Below are positions 8,441 to 19,525 of a stretch of DNA of 64,000 bases, one piece after another. Source of the DNA: Aerococcaceae bacterium DSM 111022 (GTDB taxonomy: Bacteria; Bacillota; Bacilli; Lactobacillales; Aerococcaceae); the NCBI GenBank assembly GCA_015863195.1, contig JACBXO010000005.1, positions 184,213 to 248,212 on the forward strand, read 5' to 3'. The first letter of the stretch is position 1, and each line of letters opens with the position of its first letter. Under the pieces are notes generated by a model. It searched no databases. It was not told the origin of the DNA and saw nothing but the letters and a program-made list of their open reading frames with translations. The translations under genes were made by a program, and so were the position numbers.

Positions 8441-8785
8441 TTAGTTTGGATTAATGCCTAAAGCAATGCGACCAAAACGTGTAATACGAGTCATGTTCCA
8501 AGTAGGCGTCCAAACAATATTAAGATTTAAATCTTTAACAAAGTCTAGATCAGCAAATTTTTCATGGATTTCTTTAAAAATGATGTCTTGGCAATCACAG
8601 CCAGGACTGGTAAAGGTCATATCAATATCACAAACTCCTTCGTCATTGAGATGAACCTCATAAATTAAGCCTAAGTTAACAACATCTATGCCAATATCGG
8701 GATCAAAGACGGTTGTTAAACGTTCTTCCAACGCTTGAATGTAATTTTTTGCGTGGCCTTTATATTCTACACCTTGGTTTAACAT
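8441..8785 (-). CDS. Fe-S cluster assembly factor, MIP18/PaaD/SufT family
   Basis: This 114-residue DUF59/MIP18-family protein has the DPDIGIDVVNLGLIY signature, the TSPGCDC cysteine segment and the C-terminal WTPTWNMTRI block. Proteins of this type help mature or transfer Fe-S clusters. A link to the Fe-S enzyme IlvD encoded 6 kb away is possible but only inferred. It is a single-gene unit. Confidence 0.85.
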   Translation of the reverse strand: MLNQGVEYKGHAKNYIQALEERLTTVFDPDIGIDVVNLGLIYEVHLNDEGVCDIDMTFTSPGCDCQDIIFKEIHEKFADLDFVKDLNLNIVWTPTWNMTRITRFGRIALGINPN

Positions 8786-8862
8786 TTGGTTTACTCCTTT
8801 GTTCGTACTTATAATAAATTAATACTGTTTTAATTGTATTCTAATCCAAAAGAATGTGATTT

Positions 8863-9645
8863 TCAACCATTAGAACGATCTAAGTATACGAGATAACGAT
8901 TACCGTATTTATCAACCTTAACAGAGTGTCCGTAAAATTTTGTTAAATTTTCGGTTGTTAATACACGATTTGTTTCGCCTTGATCAAATATAAGACCGTC
9001 TTTTAGTAAAAGAGTGTGATCAAACATCGGAGTAATTTCACTTGCTTGATGGGTGACATAAAGGACTGTTGGCGCATTTTTTTGATTAATCAAATGAGCT
9101 ACTTGATCTAAAATTTGTTCAGTAGCAAAAATATCTAGTCCATTACAAGGTTCGTCTAAAATTAATAATTCAGGATTAGAAATTAAACTACGCGCAATGA
9201 GTACCAATTGTTGTTGGCCTTGGGAACAGGTCAAATATTTCCGTCCTTTTAAATGCGAGATATTCAATTGTTTCATCACTTTATCTACCCGGTCTAATTC
9301 TTCTTGACCATAATCTTGATAAATACCAATTGAATTGAAAATACCACTCAAGATAATTCGGTCTGTGGTGTCGAATTGATTGATTTTGGCGTTTAATACA
9401 GAGCCTACCCAGCCAATTCTCTTTCTTAAATCGGGAATCTTAGTTTTTCCAAAACGTTCACCCAACACTTCAACGTTACCGGTAGTCGGCCATTGTTGTC
9501 CACTAATAATATTAAGTAAGCTTGATTTTCCAGAACCATTTAACCCCATTAAAACCCAATGTTGGCCCTGTTCCACTCGCCAGTTAATGTCGCTCAGTAT
9601 TTGTTTGGAGTCTCTAACCATGGAAACGTTCGTTAATTTAATCAT
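8863..9645 (-). CDS. ABC transporter ATP-binding protein (YlmA/ModF-like)
   Basis: This 260-residue ATPase has Walker A (GLNGSGKSS), Walker B (LLILDEP) and a switch His in VTHQ. The signature is CSQGQQQ instead of LSGGQ. There is no permease nearby and the order of elements matches stand-alone YlmA-like ATPases whose role is unknown. It ends without a clear terminator and faces away from the ilv operon. Confidence 0.8.
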   Translation of the reverse strand: MIKLTNVSMVRDSKQILSDINWRVEQGQHWVLMGLNGSGKSSLLNIISGQQWPTTGNVEVLGERFGKTKIPDLRKRIGWVGSVLNAKINQFDTTDRIILSGIFNSIGIYQDYGQEELDRVDKVMKQLNISHLKGRKYLTCSQGQQQLVLIARSLISNPELLILDEPCNGLDIFATEQILDQVAHLINQKNAPTVLYVTHQASEITPMFDHTLLLKDGLIFDQGETNRVLTTENLTKFYGHSVKVDKYGNRYLVYLDRSNG

Positions 9646-9674
9646 ATCTTCCTCCTAAATGAGATTATCCTAAT

Positions 9675-9689
9675 CATTTTCTAAAAATA
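9675..9689 (+). promoter_or_regulatory. Candidate CodY box
   Basis: CATTTTCTAAAAATA matches the CodY consensus AATTTTCWGAAAATT at 12 of 15 positions by hand count. It ends three bases before the -35 box, where a repressor could block the ilv promoter. No codY gene is in the window. Confidence 0.5.
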
Positions 9690-9692
9690 TCA

Positions 9693-9721
9693 TTGACAAA
9701 TGAGATTATAACTCATAAAAT
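9693..9721 (+). promoter_or_regulatory. Promoter of the ilv operon
   Basis: TTGACA and TAAAAT are separated by 17 bases, with the leader peptide starting 36 bases after the -10 box. Confidence 0.85.
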
Positions 9722-9756
9722 GAAATTACAAAAATAAAACAAGGAGATTTCTAATT

Positions 9757-9801
9757 ATGCTAACACCGAAAAGTTTATTAATTATTGTCATTATATCATA
9801 G
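9757..9801 (+). CDS. ilv leader peptide, 14 aa
   Basis: A 14-residue frame MLTPKSLLIIVIIS starts seven bases after AAGGAG. Eight of its residues are Leu, Ile or Val, most in one run. It is followed by mutually exclusive hairpins and a terminator, the organisation known for the leader peptide of the Lactococcus leu-ilv operon. Stalling at Leu/Ile/Val codons would allow read-through into ilvB. Confidence 0.85.
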   Translation: MLTPKSLLIIVIIS

Positions 9802-9874
9802 GATTGAAACGTAAAATATACACGTTTGAATCCTATTTGTTGTTAGCAGATCAGGATTTCAGCATCCTAATCTG
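9798..9874 (+). promoter_or_regulatory. ilv attenuator: leader hairpin and anti-terminator
   Basis: Hairpin 1:2 pairs ATAGGATT (9798-9805) with AATCCTAT (9829-9836) and includes the leader stop codon. The anti-terminator pairs CAGAT and AGGAT (9847-9857) with ATCCT and ATCTG (9864-9874), taking bases of the terminator's 5' arm. AATCCT at 9829-9834 can also pair AGGATT at 9853-9858, linking the two decisions. Confidence 0.7.
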
Positions 9875-9900
9875 TTTAAGGATTAGGATGCTTTTTATTT
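9861..9900 (+). terminator. ilv attenuator terminator
   Basis: AGCATCCTAATC pairs perfectly with GATTAGGATGCT and is followed by TTTTATTTT, 28 bases before the ilvB start. Confidence 0.9.
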
Positions 9901-9927
9901 TAAAATTTAAAGATTGGAGTGTTAATA

Positions 9928-11633
9928 ATGGACGATACTTTCTCACCGAACATGAAGCGCGGCACAGAATTATTAGTTAAAGCACTACTCGATGAAGGTG
10001 TAGAAGTACTATTTGGCTATCCAGGTGGCGCTGTACTACATATTTTTGACGAGTTCTACCGTTCAGATACAAACCATATTTTGACTCGCCACGAGCAAGG
10101 TGCGGGTCATGCAGCGGATGGTTACGCGCGTTCAACGGGTAAAACAGGTGTCTGTATTGCCACAAGTGGTCCTGGTGCAACAAATACTGTAACAGCCATT
10201 ACTACCGCTATGATGGATTCAGTTCCTTTGGTTGTGATTACAGGACAAGTTGCTGCTGCTGGGATTGGTAAAGATGCTTTTCAAGAGGTTGACGTCCAAG
10301 GCGTCATGACACCCATTACTAAATATGTTTTCCAGGTCAGAGATGCAAGTGAGATACAACAAACAGTACGCGAAGCATTCTATATCGCTAATACTGGGCG
10401 GAAAGGTCCCGTCGTTATTGATTTTCCAAAAGATGTTGGGGTGCAAAGTGCAGAAGAGATTCCTTATGCACAAGTTCCCATTGATTTACCCGGTTATATG
10501 CCAGAACGTGTTGAGGAACAAATTCCTGATGTTTCTGAATTGATGGAAGCATTCAAAGCAGCCAAGAAACCACTTATATTATGGGGACATGGTGTAGCAC
10601 TAGATAATGCTGATGAATTATTAACTGAGTTTATTGAAAAATATCAAATACCAGCAACATCAACATTACTAGGTTTAGGTGCCTATCCATCAAAAGGCAA
10701 ATTGAACTTAGGGATGGCAGGAATGCATGGAACTTATACTGCAAATATGGCATTGGTTAACTGTGATTTATTAATTAATATTGGGTCGCGTTTTGACGAC
10801 CGTGTGGCGAGTGATCCAACGAATTTTGCGCCACATGCAAAAATTGCCCATTTTGATATTGATATTTCTGAAATTGAAAAAGTAATTCAAACGGATTTCC
10901 AATATGAAACATCTGCAACAAATGCATTAAAGGCTCTTTTAGATTATCCAATGGAAGATTATGAGCCAAATCAAGACTGGCTGGATACAGTTTTTGCATC
11001 AAAGAAAAAACATCCACTTCATTATGAACAAGGCGAAATGATTCGTGCAGAACGATTAATCGAATATGTTGGTGAAGTAACAAAAGGTGAAGCTTATGTG
11101 GTTACTGATGTCGGGCAACACCAAATGTGGGCGGCACAATTTTACCCATATACATTTGGGAAACAATTATTATCTTCAGGCGGTGCGGGTACGATGGGGT
11201 ACGGTGTTCCGGCAGCTATTGGAGCTAAGACTGGGAACCTTGACCGTGATGTTGTTTGTTTCGTCGGTGACGGCGGTTTCCAAATGACAAATCAGGAACT
11301 GAATATTTTGAAGACAAATGGGCTTAATGTAAAATACTTTATCATTAATAATGCGGCTTTAGGTATGGTTAAGCAATGGCAAGAAATATTCTATGATAGT
11401 CGGTTCTCACATAGTTTATTACAAGATAATGCACCTGATTTTGTTATGTTATCAAAAGCTTTAGGAGTCGAAGCGGCAAGAGTAACAGATCCGGCTGATT
11501 TAGAAGCGGCCGTGGATGCTGCCTTTGCTCATGATGGTTCATATGTATTAGAAGTACGTATTAGTCCAGATGACTTAGTCTTACCAATGATTGCAGCTGG
11601 TCAGTCTAATGATCAAATGAGAGGGGTATACAC

Positions 11634-11646
<13 letters not shown>
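9928..11646 (+). CDS. ilvB: Acetolactate synthase, large subunit
   Basis: The 572-residue ThDP enzyme makes acetolactate or acetohydroxybutyrate from pyruvate in Val/Leu and Ile synthesis. The N-terminal YPGGAVL and RHEQGAGHAADGYAR blocks hold the catalytic Glu, and GDGGFQMTNQEL is the ThDP motif. I chose ATG 9928, eight bases after GGAG, over the GTG at 9919. It is the first gene after the attenuator and overlaps ilvN by 13 bases, which suggests translational coupling with its regulatory subunit. Confidence 0.95.
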
Positions 11647-12958
<1,312 letters not shown>

Positions 12959-12997
12959 TTGTCCTACAAATGTGTCTTAGCACTGAGATACATCAAG

Positions 12998-13028
12998 CCA
13001 CTGGCACTAAGTGCGAGTGGTTTTTTTA
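12998..13028 (+). terminator. Hairpin after ilvC
   Basis: CCACT...AGTGG with an inner GGCAC/GTGC stem is followed by seven T. It would lower expression of the downstream genes unless they have their own promoter, which I could not identify with confidence. Confidence 0.7.
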
Positions 13029-13099
13029 TTAATAGTTCAGGCAAAATCATAACAAAACTTAAATTACGAAAGAAATAACAAATATAAAGGAGAGAAAGT

Positions 13100-14359
13100 A
13101 TGACAGAACCATTGTTGACCAAAGACGATGTATTAAAAGCTTACCGAGTATTAAAAACGGTTGTCAATCAAACACCATTGCAAAGAGATAATTATTTATC
13201 TGAAAAGTATAATGCAAATATTTATTTAAAGCGGGAAGATTTGCAAATGGTTCGCTCATTTAAAATACGTGGTGCTTACTATGCAATGACACAATTAGAA
13301 CAAGAAGTTCTCGACCGTGGTGTAGTTTGTGCTTCAGCAGGAAACCATGCCCAAGGTGTTGCTTATACTGCTTTCCAATTAAAATGTATGGCCCATATCT
13401 TTATGCCGGTAACAACACCGAATCAGAAAATATCACAAGTAAAATATTTTGGCGGTGAATTTGTAAAGGTTCATTTAGTGGGAGACAACTTTGATGAATG
13501 TAGCCAACGTGCTCATGAATATGGGGCAGAAAATGAGTTACATTTCATTGAACCCTTTGATGACTTAGATGTTATTGCAGGGCAAGGATCTCTTGCGGTA
13601 GAAATTCATCAAGATCTAGTAGCAGAAGGGGTTAACCCTGATATTATTTTAGCACCCGTTGGCGGAGGAGGACTAATTTCAGGAGTATCTTCATACATTC
13701 GTCAAGTGATGCCTGAGGTGAAAATTATCGGAGTTGAATCAGTTGGGGCACCTTCGATGAAAGAGTCGCTGGATAAAGGTGAAATCATTAAATTAGACGA
13801 AATGGACACTTTTAGTGATGGGACGGCGGTAGCTCGTGTTGGAGAACTGACTTACCAAATCGTTAAACAAAATGTAAATGACATTGTGACTGTAGAAGAA
13901 GGCCTGGCCTGTTCTAAAATATTAGATATGTATACACGACAAGCGATTATCGTCGAACCTTCAGGGGCTTTATCTGTCGCAGCATTAGATAAATTAGGAG
14001 ATATTTCAGGTAAGACGATTGTTTGTGTGATATCAGGAGGGAATAATGATATTAATCGATTAGCTGAAATCGAAGAACGTGCCCTAATCTACGAGGGTCG
14101 TCGTCATTACTTTGTTGTTAATTTCCCACAAAGAGCAGGTGCTTTAAGGGAGTTTGTAACAGATATTTTAGGACCAGGAGATGACATTACGGTTTTCCAG
14201 TACACTAAGAAGAGTAATCAAAATTCAGGGCCTTTAGTTGTTGGTGTAGACTTGGGTAAACTAGAAAATTTAGAAGGTTTATTAGCTCGGTTAAGTGAAT
14301 TTGATCCAAGTTATATCTCAATTAATGAGAATTCAACCTTGTTCAATTTGTTAGTTTAA
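13100..14359 (+). CDS. ilvA: Threonine dehydratase, short ACT-like form
   Basis: The 419-residue PLP enzyme deaminates threonine to 2-oxobutyrate for isoleucine synthesis. The PLP lysine is K55 in RSFK55IRGAYYAM, and VGGGGLISG is the phosphate-binding loop. A C-terminal ACT-like domain starts near 335 (HYFVVNFPQRAGALREFV); with only one such domain this is the roughly 420-residue Gram-positive biosynthetic type. Location between ilvC and ilvD supports biosynthesis rather than catabolism. Start follows AAGGAGAG. Confidence 0.95.
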   Translation: MTEPLLTKDDVLKAYRVLKTVVNQTPLQRDNYLSEKYNANIYLKREDLQMVRSFKIRGAYYAMTQLEQEVLDRGVVCASAGNHAQGVAYTAFQLKCMAHIFMPVTTPNQKISQVKYFGGEFVKVHLVGDNFDECSQRAHEYGAENELHFIEPFDDLDVIAGQGSLAVEIHQDLVAEGVNPDIILAPVGGGGLISGVSSYIRQVMPEVKIIGVESVGAPSMKESLDKGEIIKLDEMDTFSDGTAVARVGELTYQIVKQNVNDIVTVEEGLACSKILDMYTRQAIIVEPSGALSVAALDKLGDISGKTIVCVISGGNNDINRLAEIEERALIYEGRRHYFVVNFPQRAGALREFVTDILGPGDDITVFQYTKKSNQNSGPLVVGVDLGKLENLEGLLARLSEFDPSYISINENSTLFNLLV

Positions 14360-14453
14360 TGCAATATAATGAATTTAACTGTACTTAAAACATAAATAAT
14401 GATACGATTTAGTTGATGAATTCACAATTAAATTTTAAAGGGAGGGCGTTAAG

Positions 14454-16160
14454 ATGAGTCAAAAAGAGCGAAAAGATTTACGAATTAACAGTAGCGTTTA
14501 TGATGGAATGGTGAAATCGCCAAACCGCGCAATGTTACGTGCGACTGGTATGCAAGATGATGACTTTAAAAAGCCAATGGTTGGCGTTATCAGTACATGG
14601 GCAGAAAATACACCGTGTAATATTCATTTGCAAGAACTAAGTAAAATTGCTAAGTCGGCATTAACAACGAAAAACGCATGGGGAGTTCAATTTGCAACAG
14701 TAACCGTTTCTGACGGTATCGCAATGGGAACACCGGGGATGAGTTATTCTCTACCTTCACGTGATATCATTGCTGATTCGATGGAAATTGCGGTTGGGGG
14801 GCAAAATCTTGATGGCTTTATTGCCATTGGTGGCTGTGATAAAAACATGCCAGGTTCTGTGATTGCCATGGCTAACGCTAATATCCCAGCAATCTTTGTT
14901 TATGGTGGAACAATTTCACCAGGTCAAGACGAAGATGGTAATGATATTGATTTAGTATCCGTCTTTGAAGCAATTGGTAAATGGAATAATGGTGAAATGA
15001 CAGATGAGGAAGTTTATGCGGTAGAATGTGCTGCCTGTCCGGGGCCAGGGGCCTGCGGGGGTATGTATACCGCTAACACGATGGCAGCAGCGATTGAAAC
15101 AATGGGGCTGTCATTACCAGGATCATCTTCTAACCCTGCAATGACAGGAGATAAATTAAAAGATGTCTTCGATGCAGGAGCAGCAATGACAGAAATAATT
15201 GAACGTAATATTCGACCACGCGACATTATTACACGTGAATCGATGGAAAATGCGATTACTGTAACAATGGCATTAGGTGGGTCAACGAATGCCATTCTTC
15301 ACTTACTTGCTATTGCACATGCTGCGGATGTTGATTTAACCATCGATGACTTTAATACTATTCAAGCTCGCGTGCCTCACTTGGCTGACTTAAAACCATC
15401 AGGTCAATATGTCTTCCAAGATTTATATGATGTTGGTGGTGTGCCAGCGGTTCAAAAATATCTATTGGAAAATGGTTATTTACATGGTGACTGTATTACT
15501 GTAACTGGAAAAACATTAGCTGAAAACTTAGAAACTCTACCAGGTTTAACTGAAGGGCAACAAGTAATTATGCCATTAGAAAAACCAAAACGTGCTGATG
15601 GTCCATTAATCGTTCTTAAAGGTAATTTAGCACCTGAAGGAGCGGTAGTTAAAGTTTCTGGACTGAAATCGCGTCGTCATGAAGGACCGGCAAAAGTATT
15701 CAATACTGAAGAAGAAGCGATTCAAGCAACTTTAGACGGTGAAATTATTGACGGAGACGTTGTAGTAGTTCGTTATGTTGGACCTAAAGGTGGTCCTGGT
15801 ATGCCTGAAATGCTTTCGTTATCCTCATTAATATCTGGAAAAGGTATTAGAGTGGCTTTAATTACTGATGGACGTTTCTCAGGAGGTTCTCACGGATTCG
15901 TTGTCGGTCATATTGCGCCTGAAGCACAAGTAGGTGGACCAATAGCTTTACTAGAAACGAACGATACCGTTGTAATCGACCAAGACACAAAAGAAATCAC
16001 AATGCTTGTTTCGGATGAAGAATTAGAAGAACGTCGTAAAGATTTAGTATTACCACCATTACAAACGCGTGGTGTGCTAGGTAAATATGCACATATGGTA
16101 TCTTCAGCTTCTGAGGGTGCTGTAACTGACTTCCATAATCGTAATCCATTTGAAAATTAA
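14454..16160 (+). CDS. ilvD: Dihydroxy-acid dehydratase
   Basis: The 568-residue Fe-S enzyme dehydrates dihydroxy acids in the third common step of Val/Ile synthesis. Conserved cysteines C55 (NTPCN), C128 (GGCDKNMPG) and C201 ([12 protein letters not shown]) can bind the cluster. It starts after GGGAGG. The aminotransferase IlvE and the leu genes are not in the window, so the pathway must be finished elsewhere, unless the adjacent aminotransferase contributes. Confidence 0.95.
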   Translation: MSQKERKDLRINSSVYDGMVKSPNRAMLRATGMQDDDFKKPMVGVISTWAENTPCNIHLQELSKIAKSALTTKNAWGVQFATVTVSDGIAMGTPGMSYSLPSRDIIADSMEIAVGGQNLDGFIAIGGCDKNMPGSVIAMANANIPAIFVYGGTISPGQDEDGNDIDLVSVFEAIGKWNNGEMTDEEVYAVECAACPGPGACGGMYTANTMAAAIETMGLSLPGSSSNPAMTGDKLKDVFDAGAAMTEIIERNIRPRDIITRESMENAITVTMALGGSTNAILHLLAIAHAADVDLTIDDFNTIQARVPHLADLKPSGQYVFQDLYDVGGVPAVQKYLLENGYLHGDCITVTGKTLAENLETLPGLTEGQQVIMPLEKPKRADGPLIVLKGNLAPEGAVVKVSGLKSRRHEGPAKVFNTEEEAIQATLDGEIIDGDVVVVRYVGPKGGPGMPEMLSLSSLISGKGIRVALITDGRFSGGSHGFVVGHIAPEAQVGGPIALLETNDTVVIDQDTKEITMLVSDEELEERRKDLVLPPLQTRGVLGKYAHMVSSASEGAVTDFHNRNPFEN

Positions 16161-16170
16161 TAAAAAAGAT

Positions 16171-16212
16171 AAAAATAGCCAACTCATATCAAATTGAGTT
16201 GGCTATTTTTTT
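16171..16212. terminator. Bidirectional terminator
   Basis: AAAAATAGCCAACTCA pairs with TGAGTTGGCTATTTTT between ilvD and the convergent aminotransferase gene. Confidence 0.9.
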
Positions 16213-17329
16213 ATGTTAATTCATTTAAATATTCACTAATTAAGCTTAAGCCTTTCTTCAAGACATCACTGTCACAGCAATATCCCAGTCTCACAAATCC
16301 AGGTTGCTCAAAAGCTTCTCCAGGCACTAATAATACACCTTTTTCTTTGAGTAAGCCTAAACAAAAAGCTTCAGTGGATACCCCCGTGTGTATCTGAAGA
16401 AAAGAGATAGGGACATGGTCGGGTTGAATGAGTGAGACATTTGGTTCATTTTGAACCCACTTTGTATATACATGAAGATTATCTTTTACTATTTGATGAT
16501 TACGTTCCATAATTTGTTCGCTATGTTCCAGAGCAATAACAGATAGCCTGTCTAAAATATTACCATTTGAAATCATTGTATAATCCCTTAAAGTACGTAA
16601 TTTATCCATCAGTTCGTCCGGTGCAATAATCCACCCTGTACGAAGAGCAGGTAGGGAAAATGATTTCGATAATGAATTTGTTGCAATTCCTCGTTCATAA
16701 ATATCAGCAATCGAAGTAAAGGAGAGTTCTTTATCCATTGGTAAATATACTTCATCAACTAAAACATACGCACCGACACGCCGAGCGATTTCAACAATCT
16801 TTTGTAGTAAATCAGTTTTGATGATGCGTCCGGTAGGGTTATTAGCGTTATTTAATGTAATCAGTTTGGTATTAGGGTTAACCAAATTTTCTAATTGTTC
16901 AATATCAAATAACCAGTCCTTTTGCGGTGATAAATGAACAAAGTCAACATTTGCGCCAAGGGCACGCGGCAAATCGTAAAGCTGTTGATAGGTTGGTAAC
17001 ATTGAAACAACATGATCACCCGGCTCGACAACCGCCATCATAGCAATTAAATTTGCTCCTGTCGCACCATTCATTTGCAAAACATTATCCGGTGAGACAT
17101 TTTTATAATGCTTAGCCACTAATGATTTAAAACGGTCTGACCCTTCAATCCAACCATAATCTAAGGCAGTATTCTGTTCTTCTTGAAATAAGTCCAAGGG
17201 TCGGATATCTGCAATTGTATATAAGTCATCAATGGTTAATGCATTGATAGAGCTTTGAGCTAAGTCATATTTAGCAAGTGTCTCATATTTATTTAACCAA
17301 GACTCTACTCCGAAATTATTTATTTTCAT
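16211..17329 (-). CDS. PLP-dependent class I/II aminotransferase
   Basis: The start chosen is ATG at 17327-17329 after GAGGAG, giving 372 residues; a longer frame adds 13 residues without a ribosome site. NNANNPTG near residue 160 and the PLP lysine K222 in SLSKSFSLPALRTGW identify an AspC/aromatic-type fold-type I aminotransferase. Substrate cannot be read from the sequence. It is convergent with the ilv genes, which does not make it ilvE; true IlvE is a different fold type. A palindrome just upstream may be its operator. Confidence 0.8.
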   Translation of the reverse strand: MKINNFGVESWLNKYETLAKYDLAQSSINALTIDDLYTIADIRPLDLFQEEQNTALDYGWIEGSDRFKSLVAKHYKNVSPDNVLQMNGATGANLIAMMAVVEPGDHVVSMLPTYQQLYDLPRALGANVDFVHLSPQKDWLFDIEQLENLVNPNTKLITLNNANNPTGRIIKTDLLQKIVEIARRVGAYVLVDEVYLPMDKELSFTSIADIYERGIATNSLSKSFSLPALRTGWIIAPDELMDKLRTLRDYTMISNGNILDRLSVIALEHSEQIMERNHQIVKDNLHVYTKWVQNEPNVSLIQPDHVPISFLQIHTGVSTEAFCLGLLKEKGVLLVPGEAFEQPGFVRLGYCCDSDVLKKGLSLISEYLNELT

Positions 17330-17350
17330 TATTTTTCTCCTCGAAATGTA

Positions 17351-17366
17351 GTTACCTATGGGTAAC
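17351..17366. promoter_or_regulatory. Palindrome upstream of the aminotransferase
   Basis: GTTACC-TATG-GGTAAC is a perfect 6-4-6 inverted repeat in the leader of the minus-strand aminotransferase gene, close to its ribosome site. It could be an operator; the regulator is unknown. Confidence 0.35.
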
Positions 17367-17471
17367 AAATCAGTATGTACTATTTTGTCACGAAAGGACT
17401 AGATTGTAAAGGTAGATATTATTTCGAAACAGGCGTTGCTGACAAAATATTTAAGAACTTTAATGAATATC

Positions 17472-17500
17472 TTGACAAAGTGCTTTAAATTGAATATTAT
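17472..17500 (+). promoter_or_regulatory. Promoter of the CstR operon
   Basis: TTGACA and TATTAT are 17 bases apart. The operator overlaps the last bases of the -10 box and the start site. Confidence 0.85.
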
Positions 17501-17520
17501 ACCCTTAGGGGTATGGGTAT
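17499..17520 (+). promoter_or_regulatory. CstR/CsoR-family operator
   Basis: ATACCC-TTA-GGGGTAT is an inverted repeat followed directly by a second GGGTAT. G/C-tract inverted repeats of this kind are the binding sites of CsoR/CstR-family repressors, and a CstR gene closes the operon. Overlap with the -10 box fits repression. Confidence 0.75.
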
Positions 17521-17582
17521 AGAGTGATTGTGTAAAAGTCGAATTGTGTTACGGACCCAAAAAAATATAGGAGGAAAATGTG

Positions 17583-19235
17583 ATGGAGAAAATTATTATC
17601 GTAGGTGGCGTTGCTGGAGGGATGTCAGCAGCAACACGTTTAAGAAGATTGATGGAAGATGCCGAAATTATTGTAATGGAAAAGGGGCCCTATGTATCCT
17701 TTGCCAATTGTGGATTGCCTTATTATGTATCAAATCAAATTAGCGACCGCGACGATTTACTATTACAAACGCCGGAATCATTGCGCGCTCGTTTTGATTT
17801 AGACGTCCGTGTAGAACATGAAGTAACAGCAATTGACCCGGAAAAGAAAACAATTACCGCGGTAACACCTGAAGGTGAAGTAAGCGAAACATACGATAAA
17901 TTGATTTTATCACCGGGGGCAACACCTTTTGTGCCTACAATGGATGGATTGGATGAGGCGGAGAATGTTTATACTTTACGTAATGTGCCTGATCTAGATA
18001 AAATTATGGCAGCTTTAGCTGAAGAACCGAAAACGGCAACAGTCATCGGAGCTGGTTTTATTGGCCTAGAGATGGCTGAAAATTTAAAAGAACGTGGCTT
18101 AGATGTAACAATCGTAGAAATGGCGCCACATGTTTTACCAACACTAGACGCTGAAATGGCAAAACGCATTGAACTAGAACTAGAACGTAATGAAGTCCGT
18201 GTGATTACAGGGCAATCAGCTCAATCATTTACTGATAAAGGTAAAACAATTCACTTAAATGATGGGATAAATTTAGAGTCAGACTTAACCATTATGTCAG
18301 TAGGAGTTCGTCCTGATTCCGATTTAGCTGCAAGTGCTGGTATTGAATTGGGTATGCGTAATGGTATTTTGGTAGATGATAAATATGAAACGAGCGTCAA
18401 AGATATTTATGCCGTCGGGGATGCGATCATTGTTAAACAGCAAATTACAGGAGAAGACACAATGATCGCTCTAGCGAGTCCTGCCAACCGTCAAGGCCGT
18501 CAAGTAGCCGATATTATCGCAGGTTTAGACCGTTCAAATAAAGGCAGCATCGGGACAGCGATTGTACGCGTCTTTGACCAAACAGCCGCTTCCACAGGAT
18601 TAAGCGAAAAAGCAGCCAAACAAGCTTACGACAATGTCGAAGTCGTACACACCCAAACAAACGACCACGCAGGATACTACCCAGGAGCCACAACCGTCCA
18701 CTTAAAATTAATCTTCGATAAAACAAACGGAAAAATATTAGGAGCCCAAGGTGTAGGAGCGAAAGGAATAGATAAACGGATTGATGTCCTAGCAACTGCG
18801 ATTAAAGGTGGCCTCACAGTCGATGACTTACCTGAATTAGAATTATCATATGCACCGCCATTTGGTTCAGCAAAAGACCCGGTCAATATGATTGGTTACT
18901 TTGCGCAAAATGTGATGGAAGGCTTAACAGAACAAATTCAATGGCATGAAGTCAAAGAATTTATGGATAAGGGTGGCTGGGTTCTCGATGTACGTAGCGC
19001 AAATGAAGTAGCCGCAGGGAAACTCAATTATGAAAATCAAATTCACATTCCAATTAATGACTTACGTGACCGTTTAGATGAATTAGACAAAGACCAAGAA
19101 TATATTTTATTGTGTGCTTCTGGTTTAAGAAGCTACATCGGAGAACGCCAGTTGAAGCAAGCTGGATATAAAGGAAAAAATATAAATGGTGGATTTAACA
19201 CATTAAAAATTATGCTGAAAGAGGAGATAGTATAA
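17583..19235 (+). CDS. cdr: CoA-disulfide reductase with C-terminal rhodanese domain
   Basis: This 550-residue flavoprotein has an FAD motif GGVAGGMSAATRLRR, the CoADR active-site Cys C43 in SFANC43GLPYY, an NAD(P) motif GAGFIGLEMAEN near 157, and a C-terminal rhodanese domain (about 455-550) with Cys in LLCASGLRS. CoADR-rhodanese fusions reduce CoA disulfide and CoA persulfide and are linked to reactive-sulfur detoxification. ATG 17583 lies eight bases after GGAGG. The stop overlaps the next start (TAATG). Codon use changes to A/C-rich around 18550-18750. Confidence 0.9.
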   Translation: MEKIIIVGGVAGGMSAATRLRRLMEDAEIIVMEKGPYVSFANCGLPYYVSNQISDRDDLLLQTPESLRARFDLDVRVEHEVTAIDPEKKTITAVTPEGEVSETYDKLILSPGATPFVPTMDGLDEAENVYTLRNVPDLDKIMAALAEEPKTATVIGAGFIGLEMAENLKERGLDVTIVEMAPHVLPTLDAEMAKRIELELERNEVRVITGQSAQSFTDKGKTIHLNDGINLESDLTIMSVGVRPDSDLAASAGIELGMRNGILVDDKYETSVKDIYAVGDAIIVKQQITGEDTMIALASPANRQGRQVADIIAGLDRSNKGSIGTAIVRVFDQTAASTGLSEKAAKQAYDNVEVVHTQTNDHAGYYPGATTVHLKLIFDKTNGKILGAQGVGAKGIDKRIDVLATAIKGGLTVDDLPELELSYAPPFGSAKDPVNMIGYFAQNVMEGLTEQIQWHEVKEFMDKGGWVLDVRSANEVAAGKLNYENQIHIPINDLRDRLDELDKDQEYILLCASGLRSYIGERQLKQAGYKGKNINGGFNTLKIMLKEEIV

Positions 19236-19525
19236 TGAAGTCAATTTCAATTAAAGAACTAGAAAGTAAAGTTCATGAAGGCGTCAATGTTTTAGATGTC
19301 CGTGAAGTACACGAATTTCATAATGGACATATTCCAAGTGCTAAAAATCTACCATTAAGTAATTTACAAAATACAGCGCCCACTTTAGATAAAGATGAGC
19401 ATTATTATGTCGTTTGTGCAATGGGTGGCAGATCACAGCGAGCAAGTGAATATTTAAGTCATTTAGGCTATAATGTAACCACAGTAAATGGGGGTATGAC
19501 AACCTGGAGGGGTGACATTGAATAA
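19235..19525 (+). CDS. Single-domain rhodanese sulfurtransferase
   Basis: This 96-residue rhodanese has the DVREVHEFHNGHIPSAKNLPL entry and the active-site loop VVCAMGGRS with its persulfide-carrying Cys. It probably moves sulfane sulfur to or from the upstream CoA-disulfide reductase. It overlaps the preceding stop by one base and abuts cstR, so the three genes form one operon. Confidence 0.9.
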   Translation: MKSISIKELESKVHEGVNVLDVREVHEFHNGHIPSAKNLPLSNLQNTAPTLDKDEHYYVVCAMGGRSQRASEYLSHLGYNVTTVNGGMTTWRGDIE

